Of a stretch of DNA of 64,000 bases, positions 43,048 through 51,652 are shown one piece after another (position 1 is the stretch's first letter; the number at the start of each line of letters is the position of its first letter). The notes beneath the pieces were generated by a model. That model did not search any database. It saw only the letters and a list, made by a program, of their open reading frames with translations, and had not been told where the DNA came from. The stretch is from positions 1,984,001 through 2,048,000 of the forward strand of contig NZ_AP025185.1 of the NCBI RefSeq assembly GCF_020886115.1, written 5' to 3'. The DNA comes from Flavobacterium ammonificans (GTDB taxonomy: Bacteria > Bacteroidota > Bacteroidia > Flavobacteriales > Flavobacteriaceae). The position numbers and the translations under genes are program-made.

Positions 43048-44709
43048 ATGAATTCAGAACAAACGAAGTCGAATAATTCGGCACTTTCGACCCTAATCAC
43101 GGTCTTCTTCTTTTGGGGATTTATTGGAGCATCTAACGGTGTTTTCATCCCTTTTTGCAAGGCTAAATTTGGATTGGATCAATTCCAAAGTCAGTTAATT
43201 GATTTTGCCTTCTACGGGGCATATTATATCGGAGCGTTATTATTGTTTATATTTAGTAGTGTTGCTAAAAGAGATATTCTTAACGGCTGGGGATTCAAAA
43301 AAGGAATTATTTACGGATTGTTAATCAGTACTTTTGGGGCTGCTTTAATGATTTTAGCTGTTTTGCAAGGAAGTTATTTGTTCATCTTGGGAGCTTTATT
43401 TATTGTAGCCTTAGGATTTTCATTACAACAAACTTCAGCACAACCGTTTGCAGCTTCCTTAGGTGAACCACATTCGGCTTCTAGTCGATTGAACTTAGCT
43501 GGAGGAATTAATTCATTAGGAACAACTATAGGACCTATCGTTGTTTCTTTTGCACTTTTTGGAGTTATTTCAGGAGTAAGTATTGAAGAATTTGCTCAAA
43601 AAGCCGACTCCCTAGATTCTATGATTACTTTGTATATGGCTGTTGGTGGCTTGTTCTTGTTGGCTGCTGCTTTATTTCATTTTTCTAAAAAATTACCTGC
43701 TGGAAAAAGTGATGCTACGTTTGAAACAGCTAACAAAGCTTTAACTACGCTTGTTGTAATTACTGTTTTATTAGTAGTGATATTTGGGTATATCTTCGCT
43801 CGATATGAAGATCCAGAATTTATTAGACGTTTTATAGAAAACAAAGAAGTTGATTACTTAGGACTTGGATTAACTATATCTACTTTATTAGTAGTGGTAA
43901 TTGGTCTTTTATTTGCGAATGCTACAGCTCAAAAAAATCCACAAGGTTGGGGTGCAATGAAATACCCACAATTAGTGTTAGGAATGCTAGCCTTATTCTC
44001 TTATGTGGGTGTAGAAGTTACAATAGGTAGTAATTTAGGAGAGTTATTAGCAACTAAAGATTTTGGGGCAATTGACGGTCCTGGACTTGCGCCATTCATG
44101 TCTATGTATTGGGGAAGTTTAATGATTGGTCGTTGGGCTGGTGCAATTTCAGTTTTCAATCCGTCTTCTCAAATGAGAAAAATTTTACTAATTGTAGTTC
44201 CTTATGTAGCTTTTGGAGTTGTACTGACTGCTAACGCAATTTCTGGACAAGATATTACTCCGCTATATGCTTATGCTTTTGTAATTGTATTCCAAATTGT
44301 TGGTTTCTTCTTAGGAAAAGATCAACCATCAAGAACTTTATTAATTTTTGGTTTACTAGGAGCAATTGCAATGATCATTGGATTAGCTACAACAGGAACA
44401 ATTGCAATTTTTGCTTTTATGAGTGGTGGTTTATTCTTGAGTATTATGTGGCCTTGTATCTTCTCTTTAGGAATTGCAGGATTAGGAAAATACACTTCTC
44501 AAGGAGCTGCTTTCTTAGTAATGATGATTTTAGGTGGTGGTATTATTCCGCCATTACAAGGTAAATTAGCCGATGTAATTGGTATTCATACTTCGTACTT
44601 TATTCCTGTATTGTGTTTTGCATTTATTGCATTCTACGGATGGAAAGTAATCGGAATTTTAGAAAAACAAGGTATTGGAAACGATATCGAAGTGGGTGGT
44701 GGACACTAA
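43048..44709 (+). CDS. Sugar MFS transporter, FucP-like
   Basis: A 553-residue inner-membrane symporter of the fucose/glucose/galactose:H+ FucP family, extended relative to the 430-residue E. coli protein. Segments near the start carry [21 protein letters not shown] and [16 protein letters not shown], the FucP hallmark with Q-P. Between residues about 225 and 310 lies an insertion containing two helices. [15 protein letters not shown] is the second-half signature. The ligand is likely a hexose. About 12-14 transmembrane helices. A proton gradient could be raised by the rhodopsin 2 kb away. Confidence 0.88.
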   Translation: MNSEQTKSNNSALSTLITVFFFWGFIGASNGVFIPFCKAKFGLDQFQSQLIDFAFYGAYYIGALLLFIFSSVAKRDILNGWGFKKGIIYGLLISTFGAALMILAVLQGSYLFILGALFIVALGFSLQQTSAQPFAASLGEPHSASSRLNLAGGINSLGTTIGPIVVSFALFGVISGVSIEEFAQKADSLDSMITLYMAVGGLFLLAAALFHFSKKLPAGKSDATFETANKALTTLVVITVLLVVIFGYIFARYEDPEFIRRFIENKEVDYLGLGLTISTLLVVVIGLLFANATAQKNPQGWGAMKYPQLVLGMLALFSYVGVEVTIGSNLGELLATKDFGAIDGPGLAPFMSMYWGSLMIGRWAGAISVFNPSSQMRKILLIVVPYVAFGVVLTANAISGQDITPLYAYAFVIVFQIVGFFLGKDQPSRTLLIFGLLGAIAMIIGLATTGTIAIFAFMSGGLFLSIMWPCIFSLGIAGLGKYTSQGAAFLVMMILGGGIIPPLQGKLADVIGIHTSYFIPVLCFAFIAFYGWKVIGILEKQGIGNDIEVGGGH

Positions 44710-44734
44710 AAATACGCAACTAACCAAAACCAAA

Positions 44735-44763
44735 AAAATCCCATCAATTGATGGGATTTTTTA
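44735..44763. terminator. Bidirectional intrinsic terminator
   Basis: AAAATCCCATC / GATGGGATTTT with AATT loop (44735-44760) plus T-run. It serves the MFS gene and the convergent aldolase gene. Confidence 0.92.
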
Positions 44764-44781
44764 ATTTATAAAAGAAAAATA

Positions 44782-45438
44782 TTATTTATTCCCCTTTTCA
44801 AAATCAGCAACAAATTGTGCCAATCCAATATCTGTTAATGGGTGTTTCAATAATCCGTAGATAGCAGAAAGAGGTCCTGTCATCACATCGGCACCAATTT
44901 TAGCACAGTTCATAATATGCATCGTATGACGCACAGAAGCTGCTAAAATTTGCGTTTCAAATCCGTAATTATCATAAATCAAACGAATCTCTTCAATCAG
45001 TGCTAATCCATCTGTAGAAACATCGTCCAAACGACCAATGAATGGAGAAACGTAAGTAGCTCCTGCTTTAGCAGCTAATAATGCTTGACCAGCAGAAAAA
45101 ACTAAAGTAACATTCGTTCTAATTCCTTTATCAGAAAAATATTTGGCAGCCATAACCCCTTCTTTGGTCATTGGTAATTTAACTACAATTTGCTCGTGCA
45201 AATCAGCCAACTCCTCACCTTCTTTTACCATGCCTTCAAAATCAAGAGCATTTACTTCGGCACTTACATCTCCATCTACTAAATTACAAATGTCTACATA
45301 ATGTTTTAAGATATTATTTTTTCCGGTAATACCTTCTTTTGCCATTAACGACGGATTAGTAGTTACACCATCCAAAACACCTAAAGCTTGTGCTTCTTTA
45401 ATTTGAGCTAAATTAGCTGTGTCTATAAAAAATTTCAT
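44782..45438 (-). CDS. fsa: Fructose-6-phosphate aldolase / transaldolase
   Basis: TalC/FSA-type small transaldolase, 218 residues from the ATG at 45438 ([17 protein letters not shown]). The Schiff-base lysine is in [11 protein letters not shown], with [14 protein letters not shown] at the N-terminus and [14 protein letters not shown] later. Proteins of this clade act as transaldolase (linking pentose phosphate and glycolysis) or as F6P aldolase, which sequence cannot separate. The upstream in-frame ATG at 45471 lies inside the promoter (TACTTTTG at 45476-45469) and is rejected. Confidence 0.9.
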   Translation of the reverse strand: MKFFIDTANLAQIKEAQALGVLDGVTTNPSLMAKEGITGKNNILKHYVDICNLVDGDVSAEVNALDFEGMVKEGEELADLHEQIVVKLPMTKEGVMAAKYFSDKGIRTNVTLVFSAGQALLAAKAGATYVSPFIGRLDDVSTDGLALIEEIRLIYDNYGFETQILAASVRHTMHIMNCAKIGADVMTGPLSAIYGLLKHPLTDIGLAQFVADFEKGNK

Positions 45439-45468
45439 TCCAAAAATATTTAGTTGTGAATACGCTAA

Positions 45469-45476
45469 CAAAAGTA
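45469..45476 (-). promoter_or_regulatory. Promoter -7 box of the aldolase gene
   Basis: TACTTTTG on the minus strand, 30 bp before the ATG at 45438. It overlaps the alternative ATG at 45471 and so excludes it. Confidence 0.45.
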
Positions 45477-45513
45477 AGAAATGAATTGAGAACTAAAAAT
45501 AAATTAACTGCAT

Positions 45514-45545
45514 AAAAAAAACCGCCTCTTTTCAGAGGCGGTTTT
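45514..45545 (-). terminator. Intrinsic terminator of the rhodopsin gene
   Basis: On the minus strand AAACCGCCTCT / AGAGGCGGTTT (11-bp stem, 4-base loop) followed by a T-run. It lies 22 bp after the rhodopsin stop and is one of the strongest hairpins in the window. Confidence 0.95.
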
Positions 45546-45566
45546 GGAACTAATATCTTAGAATTT

Positions 45567-46298
45567 CTAGTTTGAACTAGAAGTAGATTTAACAGCTAAG
45601 TTGTAAACAACTAATCCAAATCCGATTTTGTTGATAGCATCCGCAATGTTGTAAGCAACATCTACACTCCCTTTACCAAGGAAACTTGTGTACCAACCAT
45701 CAGTTCCTAACATGTATCCTAATGGGTAAATTGCCCATCCAACAAGTACGAACCAACATAAGATTTTGTGTGAAGCCAATACATCTCCACCAGCAGCTTT
45801 TGCTAGTTTTGAAGCTTCGCCTAACCAAATTTCGTAAACAATTAAGAAATAAGCAAGTCCTGAGATGAATCCCCAAAAAGCTGCTTGGTCACTAAAAATT
45901 GTTTCTCCAAAGTATCCTGTTACTAACATGATGATTGAGTAGAAAATCATTTTCCACAACAAGCCCTGTTTTGCACCAGCAACTTTTAGAATTAAATAAA
46001 ACTCTAGACACATCAATGGCACAGTAAGTACCCAATCCACGTATCTAAAGAACGTTGGTGATTCTTGGAATGCATTCCAATAATCACGCATGTAAAAGTA
46101 GTGTACTGCAGCAATAAAAGTAATCAATCCTGATACTAATACTGAAGTACGCCATTTCTTATCGAACTGACTTAGCGATAAGAAGAAAAAAGCTGAAGCA
46201 GCCATCATGGCCATGCTTCCAATGAAGAATGTAAATCCAACATAGTCGTTTGGTAGCATTTTTGCTACATTAGCAGAAATAAACATAAAATTTGACAT
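45567..46298 (-). CDS. Proteorhodopsin, light-driven proton pump
   Basis: Seven-helix retinal protein of 243 residues in the inner membrane. Helix C carries D88, T92 and E99 in RYVDWVLTVPLMCLE, the D-T-E signature of proton pumps (Schiff-base counterion and cytoplasmic proton donor). Position 105 in green proteorhodopsin numbering is M96, typical of green-absorbing flavobacterial pumps. H66 matches the His that tunes the counterion. Helix G has D220 and the retinal lysine K224 in NIADAINKIGFG. G143 in helix E (FWGFISG) aligns with the glycine window of antenna-binding xanthorhodopsins. The divergent blh supplies retinal. Expression ends at a strong terminator. Confidence 0.95.
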   Translation of the reverse strand: MSNFMFISANVAKMLPNDYVGFTFFIGSMAMMAASAFFFLSLSQFDKKWRTSVLVSGLITFIAAVHYFYMRDYWNAFQESPTFFRYVDWVLTVPLMCLEFYLILKVAGAKQGLLWKMIFYSIIMLVTGYFGETIFSDQAAFWGFISGLAYFLIVYEIWLGEASKLAKAAGGDVLASHKILCWFVLVGWAIYPLGYMLGTDGWYTSFLGKGSVDVAYNIADAINKIGFGLVVYNLAVKSTSSSN

Positions 46299-46408
46299 AA
46301 AATAAAAAATTAGGTTAATTAATAAAGTAAATTTACAGTATTAAGTAATACAAATTACATTTTTGTGTTTATTTTTTTTGAAAAAAGATTAAACAAAAAC
46401 AATTAATT

Positions 46409-47290
46409 ATGTCAAATACATTAAAATTATCAGTCATAACAAGCTTTGCGGGACTTTGGCTAACTTCTTATTTATCAAATAAATACCAAATAATTTTAGG
46501 TTTTTTTTTGATTTTGTCATTTGGAGTACTTCATGGAGCCAATGATTTGGTTCTAATTGACCAGTTAAAATCAAATAAAAAACTCGATTTTGTCAAAATA
46601 ATTGGAATTTATGTTTCAATTGTTGGAATATCCGTTCTTCTATTTACTAATATTCCAATTGTGGCTTTATTATTGTTTATTTTGGTAAGTAGTTACCATT
46701 TCGGAGAACAACATTGGAATGAAATTATTAAAACAAATAAATCATTTATAACACCAATATTTCAATTTAATTATGGATTGCTAATCTTGGTGATTTTATT
46801 TTACTTTAATTCAAAGGAAGTAATTGAAATCATTTTTGAAATAACTAAGTACACCCTTTCAACAGAATTTATTGAAACTGCGCTACTAATTACATTAAGC
46901 TTATTTGTGGTTTTATCTATTCGGTTATATCAAATTTCAACTGAGTTTAAGAATAACCTAATCGAACAACTGTTTTATCTCGTTGTTTTAGCAATTGTAT
47001 TTAAAGCTTCGAGTTTAATTTGGGGATTTACCATTTACTTTATTTTTTGGCACAGTATTCCATCGCTAAATGATCAACTGATTTTTTTATATGGCTCTTC
47101 TACCTGGGCTGATTTTAAAAAATATTTCAAAACAGCTTTTATTTATTGGTTTATTTCTTTGGTAGGTGTTTTTGGCTTGTACTATATAGCGAAAGATATG
47201 GTTGTATTTGACGCATTATTTTTCGCTTTTTTAGCCTCAATAACTTTTCCGCATTTTATTGTCATATTAAATATGTACCAAAAAAAATAA
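46409..47290 (+). CDS. blh: Blh/Brp beta-carotene 15,15'-dioxygenase
   Basis: Membrane non-haem iron dioxygenase that splits beta-carotene into two retinals, giving the rhodopsin chromophore. 293 residues with about eight transmembrane helices and the family histidine motifs: FGVLHGANDLVLID, YHFGEQHW, IFWHSIPSLNDQ and FPHFIVI. All four are expected to coordinate iron. It is divergent from the rhodopsin gene with a 110-bp spacer. Carotenoid synthesis genes are not in the window, so beta-carotene must be made elsewhere. Confidence 0.93.
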   Translation: MSNTLKLSVITSFAGLWLTSYLSNKYQIILGFFLILSFGVLHGANDLVLIDQLKSNKKLDFVKIIGIYVSIVGISVLLFTNIPIVALLLFILVSSYHFGEQHWNEIIKTNKSFITPIFQFNYGLLILVILFYFNSKEVIEIIFEITKYTLSTEFIETALLITLSLFVVLSIRLYQISTEFKNNLIEQLFYLVVLAIVFKASSLIWGFTIYFIFWHSIPSLNDQLIFLYGSSTWADFKKYFKTAFIYWFISLVGVFGLYYIAKDMVVFDALFFAFLASITFPHFIVILNMYQKK

Positions 47291-47297
47291 ATTCAAA

Positions 47298-48101
47298 TTA
47301 GAGTTTGTAATGTTTCATTAGCATTTTTTCGTACACAGTATCTGGAAGTATTCTTTTTAGAACTATGGAAAATTTTTGCATAAACGCCCCTACTTTATAA
47401 TGAATTCTTGGATTTTTGTCTTGAATAATTTGGAAAACCGCTTCAGCCATTTCATTTGGATTACTTCCACTATCCACATGCTCATCCATAGTTTTTAAAA
47501 TAGATCCATAAGCTCGTTCATAATCTGAACCTTGAATTATTGGAGCATGAAAACGTCCTGCGGCAATATTGGTGGCAAAATCTCCAGGAGCAACATTGGT
47601 AATTTGAATTCCAAAAGACTTCACCTCCATTCGTAACGCCTCAGTAATTAATTCCAAAGCGCCTTTTGAAGCTGAATAGACACTTCGATACGGCAATCCC
47701 ATATATCCTGCTATACTAGTGATATTGACAATCAAGCCCGATTTTTGTTGGCGCATTTGAGGCAAAACAGCCTTCATTAGAGCTATTGGACCAAAAAAAT
47801 TGGTATCAAAATTATTTTTAATCTCTTCCATTGGGATTTCTTCTAAAGGTCCTGTAATTCCAACTCCAGCATTATTAATTACAACATCCAATCTACCTGT
47901 TGATTGAATAATTTGGGCTACAGCCAAATGAATTGACTCAACATCTCTAACATCTAAAGCGACTAACGGAAAAATAGAATTCAACACCTTTTCAGGATTT
48001 CTACTTGTTCCGTATACGATGAAACCTTTTTGATGTAAAAACTCTCCTATAGATTTCCCTATACCCGAAGATCCGCCTGTAATCAACACAACTTTACTCA
48101 T
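47298..48101 (-). CDS. Short-chain dehydrogenase/reductase
   Basis: A 267-residue classical SDR oxidoreductase. The N-terminal cofactor loop is VVLITGGSSGIGKSIG, the central NNAGVGITGPLEEIP (N-N-A-G) follows and the catalytic Y-x-x-x-K is YSASKGALELIT. The C-terminal segment has no membrane helix. Substrate unknown: fatty-acid, sterol-like or retinoid alcohols are handled by relatives. It lies 8 bp from the convergent blh gene, so a retinoid role is possible but untested. Confidence 0.9.
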   Translation of the reverse strand: MSKVVLITGGSSGIGKSIGEFLHQKGFIVYGTSRNPEKVLNSIFPLVALDVRDVESIHLAVAQIIQSTGRLDVVINNAGVGITGPLEEIPMEEIKNNFDTNFFGPIALMKAVLPQMRQQKSGLIVNITSIAGYMGLPYRSVYSASKGALELITEALRMEVKSFGIQITNVAPGDFATNIAAGRFHAPIIQGSDYERAYGSILKTMDEHVDSGSNPNEMAEAVFQIIQDKNPRIHYKVGAFMQKFSIVLKRILPDTVYEKMLMKHYKL

Positions 48102-48172
48102 TCAAATCAATTTATTATCAGTTATTTAGCTTATAAAAATAATCAAAAATAAAAGTTTTGAATCCCTATAAA

Positions 48173-48198
48173 CAAAAAAATCTTCCTAGAGGAAGATT
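48173..48198 (-). terminator. Intrinsic terminator of the SRP RNA gene
   Basis: On the minus strand AATCTTCC / GGAAGATT with TCTA loop, followed by a run of seven T. Confidence 0.9.
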
Positions 48199-48204
48199 CA
48201 TAAA

Positions 48205-48303
48205 AAATGGCAAGCGACCTACATCGCACCGCTCAACCGCTTACCCTTGCTATGTTCCCATCCTGGGGGATTCTGCAGGAGCTGGTCGTGTAGGACTTGC
48301 CGG
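48205..48303 (-). ncRNA. ffs: Signal recognition particle RNA, small bacterial (4.5S) type
   Basis: RNA scaffold of SRP for Ffh. The minus strand shows the conserved domain IV: CCAGGATGGGAACATAGCAA, the GGAA tetraloop-proximal core with the asymmetric AGCA bulge. The ends pair as GGCAAG (5') with CTTGCC (3'). The RNA is about 95-100 bases. A textbook promoter lies upstream (TTG, 19-bp spacer, TATATTTG at 48306-48335) and a terminator follows. A 63-codon plus-strand ORF across it is spurious. Confidence 0.9.
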
Positions 48304-48305
48304 TG

Positions 48306-48335
48306 CAAATATACAACCTTTTTATATTTTTGCAA
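48306..48335 (-). promoter_or_regulatory. Promoter of SRP RNA
   Basis: TTG (48335-48333), exact 19-bp spacer, TATATTTG (48313-48306) on the minus strand. The RNA 5' end about 3-5 bases later fits the mature 4.5S start. Confidence 0.75.
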
Positions 48336-48388
48336 GTCATTGCTACTAATAAAATAAGGTTGTATATTCGAATTTTAAAATACAAATC

Positions 48389-49462
48389 ATGAAAAAATAC
48401 AACTGCTTATTTATCATTTTGTTAGCCATAAGTCTTTCGAATTGTGGCGGAGCAAAAAAAGAAGACAATTCATTATTTAGCTTTGAAACAGCAAGTACTA
48501 AAAAACAATATGTACCCGAGGAATCAATCAATTTAAGTCTGTCAAATTCTAGCTCAAAAGAAGTTGATAGTATTGTCTTTTATATTAACGATGTGAAAAT
48601 TGGAACTACAAAAGGATTAGGAAAATTGTCATTTGAATTTAAAGATCAAAAATTAGGCAATCAAAATCTAAAAGCTATTGTATATTATGAAGGGGAACTA
48701 GCTGAAATTAACGAGCAAGTAGAATTGGTATCGAGTGTTTCACCTCAATTATTAAAATACACTATAGTAAACACTTATCCTCATGATGTTCAAGCGTATA
48801 CTCAAGGATTAGAATTTTATCGGGATACTTTATTTGAAGGGACTGGTAATGGCAGTAGTCCATCGGGAAGTAAAGGAATTTCAAGCTTAAGAAAGACTAA
48901 TTTTAAAACTGGTGAAGTTTACAAAAAAATAGAATTAGCTGAACAGTATTTTGGAGAAGGAATCACTATTTTAAATAACAAAGTATACCAACTTACTTGG
49001 CTAAATAATGAAGGTTATGTTTATAATGCTGATACTTTCAAAAAAGAAAAAACAATACCTTATTTTAAAAAAATGGAAGGTTGGGGATTAACAACAGATG
49101 GTAAATCGTTGTATATGTCAGATAGCTCCGAAACTATCCATATTTTAAATCCTGATACATTTGCCGAGATAGGTTCTATCAATGTGTATTCTTTAGCCAA
49201 CAAAGTGAAAGCTGTAAATGAACTGGAATGGATAGATGGAAAAATTTATGGAAATGTGTACCAGAAAGATGCTATAGCTGTAATTAATCCTAAAAATGGT
49301 GCTGTAGAAGGTATTATAAACCTTGCTGAATTAAAAACTAAAATTAAGCAAACAGAAAACACAGACGTGCTTAATGGTATAGCTTACAATTCAAAAACTA
49401 AAACCCTTTTTGTTACTGGTAAAAATTGGGATACGCTATTTGAAATTAAAATAATTGAATAA
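48389..49462 (+). CDS. Glutaminyl-peptide cyclotransferase, lipoprotein
   Basis: Plant-type (beta-propeller) glutaminyl cyclase, 357 residues, converting N-terminal Gln to pyroglutamate in the periplasm. N-terminal lipoprotein signal with lipobox LSNC near residue 19. Residues about 30-120 form an Ig-like domain; residues about 125-357 form a five-bladed propeller with repeated motifs such as YTQGLEFYRDTLFEGTG, GWGLTTDGKSLYMSDSS and LNGIAYNSKTKTLFVTGKNW, ending in the family WDTLFE. It ends at a terminator shared with the convergent coiled-coil gene. Confidence 0.88.
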   Translation: MKKYNCLFIILLAISLSNCGGAKKEDNSLFSFETASTKKQYVPEESINLSLSNSSSKEVDSIVFYINDVKIGTTKGLGKLSFEFKDQKLGNQNLKAIVYYEGELAEINEQVELVSSVSPQLLKYTIVNTYPHDVQAYTQGLEFYRDTLFEGTGNGSSPSGSKGISSLRKTNFKTGEVYKKIELAEQYFGEGITILNNKVYQLTWLNNEGYVYNADTFKKEKTIPYFKKMEGWGLTTDGKSLYMSDSSETIHILNPDTFAEIGSINVYSLANKVKAVNELEWIDGKIYGNVYQKDAIAVINPKNGAVEGIINLAELKTKIKQTENTDVLNGIAYNSKTKTLFVTGKNWDTLFEIKIIE

Positions 49463-49485
49463 TTTTTCCTTTCAAATTATTGAAT

Positions 49486-49516
49486 AAAAAAAGGGAGCAA
49501 ATAGCTCCCTTTTTTA
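49486..49516. terminator. Bidirectional intrinsic terminator
   Basis: Stem AGGGAGC (49492-49498) / GCTCCCT (49504-49510), loop AAATA, A-run before and T-run after. It serves the glutaminyl cyclase and the convergent coiled-coil gene. Confidence 0.9.
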
Positions 49517-49532
49517 TATACTCTGTTGAAAA

Positions 49533-50408
49533 TTATCTTAAAGAGAATGATGTTTTTGAAACTAATTCTGCTTTATCATACACGTTAACTGTGTAGGTAC
49601 CTTTCGCAAATTTACTTCCTGCCAAATCTTCTGAAACATCAACTGTTTTATTCTCATATTTTACATTAGTTGTAAAACTGTATGTTAACGATTTTGTTCC
49701 GAAATTCTCCACTTTCTTTTCTCCTACAACATTATTTTCGCTATCAATAACTTGTACATAATACATTTTTGTACCTGATTTTGCGATTTTATTTTCAGCT
49801 ATAGTAAAACTAACTTTTAAAATATCAGCTCTATTCGCTTTTTCAGTTTCTATTTGCTTACCTGAACTTCTTACTTTGTAAGCAGCACCTTTAGTATTCA
49901 ACACAGTTAAAACTGATCCTTTTTCAACTGTTTTAGCTAACTCTGAATTTTGAGAAGATAATACTTCGTTTGCTTTTTTAGATTCTACCAAGACTACTCT
50001 TGTACTATCACGTTGAACAGTCAAAGTAACATTTTGTTTTTTCAAGTTGTCATTTTCAGCAATTAACACTTTCATATTACTTTGTAAAGCAGTCAATTGA
50101 GATTTGAATTTTGAAACATCACCATTAGATTTTTTTAAATCTGACATTAAAGCAACTACTTTATCTCTTTCTTTAATTAATTCCTCAGACATTGTAGTAT
50201 TTTCAGCAATCGCAGCGTCATAAGTAGCTTTTAAATCTTGTAAATCTTTCATCACTGATTCTTTTTCAGTTAATGTAGTTTTCAACTCAGTACGAACAAT
50301 TTCAGCGTCAGTTGACATTTTGAAAATATAACCTAAACTCCCTAAAAGTAATAGTAATAGTACAATTACGATTGCTTTCAAATTTGAATTGCTTTTTTGA
50401 TTTTCCAT
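49533..50408 (-). CDS. Membrane-anchored coiled-coil protein
   Basis: A 291-residue hypothetical protein. Residues about 10-30 are a transmembrane anchor (IVIVLLLLLLGSLGYIFKM). Residues about 35-165 form a long coiled coil (LKTTLTEKESVMKDLQDL, SQLTALQSNMKVLIAENDNL). Residues about 170-291 are a folded beta-rich domain (YKVRSSGKQIETEKANRA to the end KTSFSLR). The C-terminal domain would lie in the periplasm. Similar Bacteroidota proteins are of unknown function. TATTTTTG at 50447-50440 is a likely -7 box. Confidence 0.75.
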   Translation of the reverse strand: MENQKSNSNLKAIVIVLLLLLLGSLGYIFKMSTDAEIVRTELKTTLTEKESVMKDLQDLKATYDAAIAENTTMSEELIKERDKVVALMSDLKKSNGDVSKFKSQLTALQSNMKVLIAENDNLKKQNVTLTVQRDSTRVVLVESKKANEVLSSQNSELAKTVEKGSVLTVLNTKGAAYKVRSSGKQIETEKANRADILKVSFTIAENKIAKSGTKMYYVQVIDSENNVVGEKKVENFGTKSLTYSFTTNVKYENKTVDVSEDLAGSKFAKGTYTVNVYDKAELVSKTSFSLR

Positions 50409-50489
50409 TTTTAATTTTTATAGTTTAATTGTTTGCGACAAAAATAATAATATATCCATACTACACAACGTATTTTGACACATTTATAG

Positions 50490-50497
50490 TATTTTTG
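50490..50497 (+). promoter_or_regulatory. Promoter -7 box of the arginase-family gene
   Basis: TATTTTTG, 18 bp before the ATG at 50516, downstream of the alternative ATG at 50429. Confidence 0.4.
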
Positions 50498-50515
50498 GCT
50501 AAAACTTTTTATAAA

Positions 50516-51595
50516 ATGGACAAAATAATTCCTTTTACTTTAACTGATCTCGGCAAAATTACCAACCAAAGAAATGGTGAAATTAAATTTGGTGAGAAAA
50601 TGATTACTGTACCAAAAGGAGTCGATGCTTTGGAATTCCTTTCAAGTTGCGAAGCAAAATATGTTTTATTTGGAATCCCTGAAGATATTGGAATCAGAGC
50701 TAATTATGGCCGCCCTGGTGCAGCTTCAGCTTGGAATAGCGCCATCAAAAGCATTGCTAATATTCAGCATAACCGATTTAGTAAAGGAAATCAAATTATA
50801 GTCTTAGGATCACTTAATGTAGCCCATGAAATGGCAGAGGTGGAAAATCTTGACTTTAATGATATTGACGATCGTTCTAAATTAAGCCAACTGGTAGAAA
50901 AAATTGATAAAGAAGTTTCTCATATTATTTTCAATATTGTCAAACTAGGTAAAACACCTATTATTATTGGTGGAGGCCATAACAATGCTTATGGGAATAT
51001 CAAAGGAACGGCTTTAGCCAAAGGAAAACCTGTTAATGCCATAAATTTTGATGCCCATTCCGATTTTAGAATTTTAGAAGGTCGACATAGCGGAAACGCA
51101 TTTTCCTATGCTTTTGAAGAAGGTTTCTTAAAAAAATATTTTGTCTTTGGTTTGCATGAGAATCATGTTTCCAAAAGTGTATTGGATACATTTAAGAAGA
51201 TTGAAGATCGAGTACGCTATGTTACTTATGATAGTATCAAAATTCGAAAAGAAAAAGAATTTGAAAAAGAAATGACTCAAGCTTTAGAGTTTATCAATCA
51301 AGATCCATTCGGTTTAGAAGTTGACTTGGGAGCCATTCCTAATATTGCTAGCAGCACAATGACTCTTACTGGTTTTTCTGTTGAAGAATTACGACAATTT
51401 GTCTCTTATTTTGGGAAATTCAAAAATGCTACTTACTTGCATCTTTGCGAAGGTGCGCCTGATTTAGGTGAACTTAAAAATGATCATTTAGTAGGTAAAA
51501 TAATAGGACACTTGATAACTGACTTTATAAAATCAAGGAACGAATCCGATGTACAGCACCAAACGATTGTTCCTAGTTGGATGCATCAAAAATAA
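50516..51595 (+). CDS. Arginase/agmatinase/formimidoylglutamase family hydrolase
   Basis: Mn-dependent ureohydrolase-family protein, 359 residues from the ATG at 50516 (MDKIIPFTLTDLGKITN). Metal-ligand motifs are IIGGGHNNAYGN (GGDH position, His kept), NFDAHSDFR (D-A-H-x-D) and GLEVDLGAIPNIASS in place of the usual SxDxDxxDP. Most ligands are present, but the first Asp of the last motif is Glu. Agmatinase would fit the arginine decarboxylase in this window; formimidoylglutamase or another amidinohydrolase is possible. The start is chosen from the TATTTTTG box at 50490 that precedes it. Confidence 0.8.
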   Translation: MDKIIPFTLTDLGKITNQRNGEIKFGEKMITVPKGVDALEFLSSCEAKYVLFGIPEDIGIRANYGRPGAASAWNSAIKSIANIQHNRFSKGNQIIVLGSLNVAHEMAEVENLDFNDIDDRSKLSQLVEKIDKEVSHIIFNIVKLGKTPIIIGGGHNNAYGNIKGTALAKGKPVNAINFDAHSDFRILEGRHSGNAFSYAFEEGFLKKYFVFGLHENHVSKSVLDTFKKIEDRVRYVTYDSIKIRKEKEFEKEMTQALEFINQDPFGLEVDLGAIPNIASSTMTLTGFSVEELRQFVSYFGKFKNATYLHLCEGAPDLGELKNDHLVGKIIGHLITDFIKSRNESDVQHQTIVPSWMHQK

Positions 51596-51609
51596 TAACA
51601 CTATCTTTG
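51577..51609 (+). promoter_or_regulatory. Promoter of the DEAD-box helicase gene
   Basis: TTG at 51577-51579, 22-bp spacer, TATCTTTG at 51602-51609. It lies inside the end of the arginase-family gene and before the ATG at 51653. Confidence 0.5.
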
Positions 51610-51652
51610 CCAAGTATTGCTGTACTTAATGCAATACATTAATAGTAAAATT

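Noticed and set aside
48158-48349. A 63-codon plus-strand ORF
   Set aside because: It runs antisense through the SRP RNA, its terminator and its promoter.
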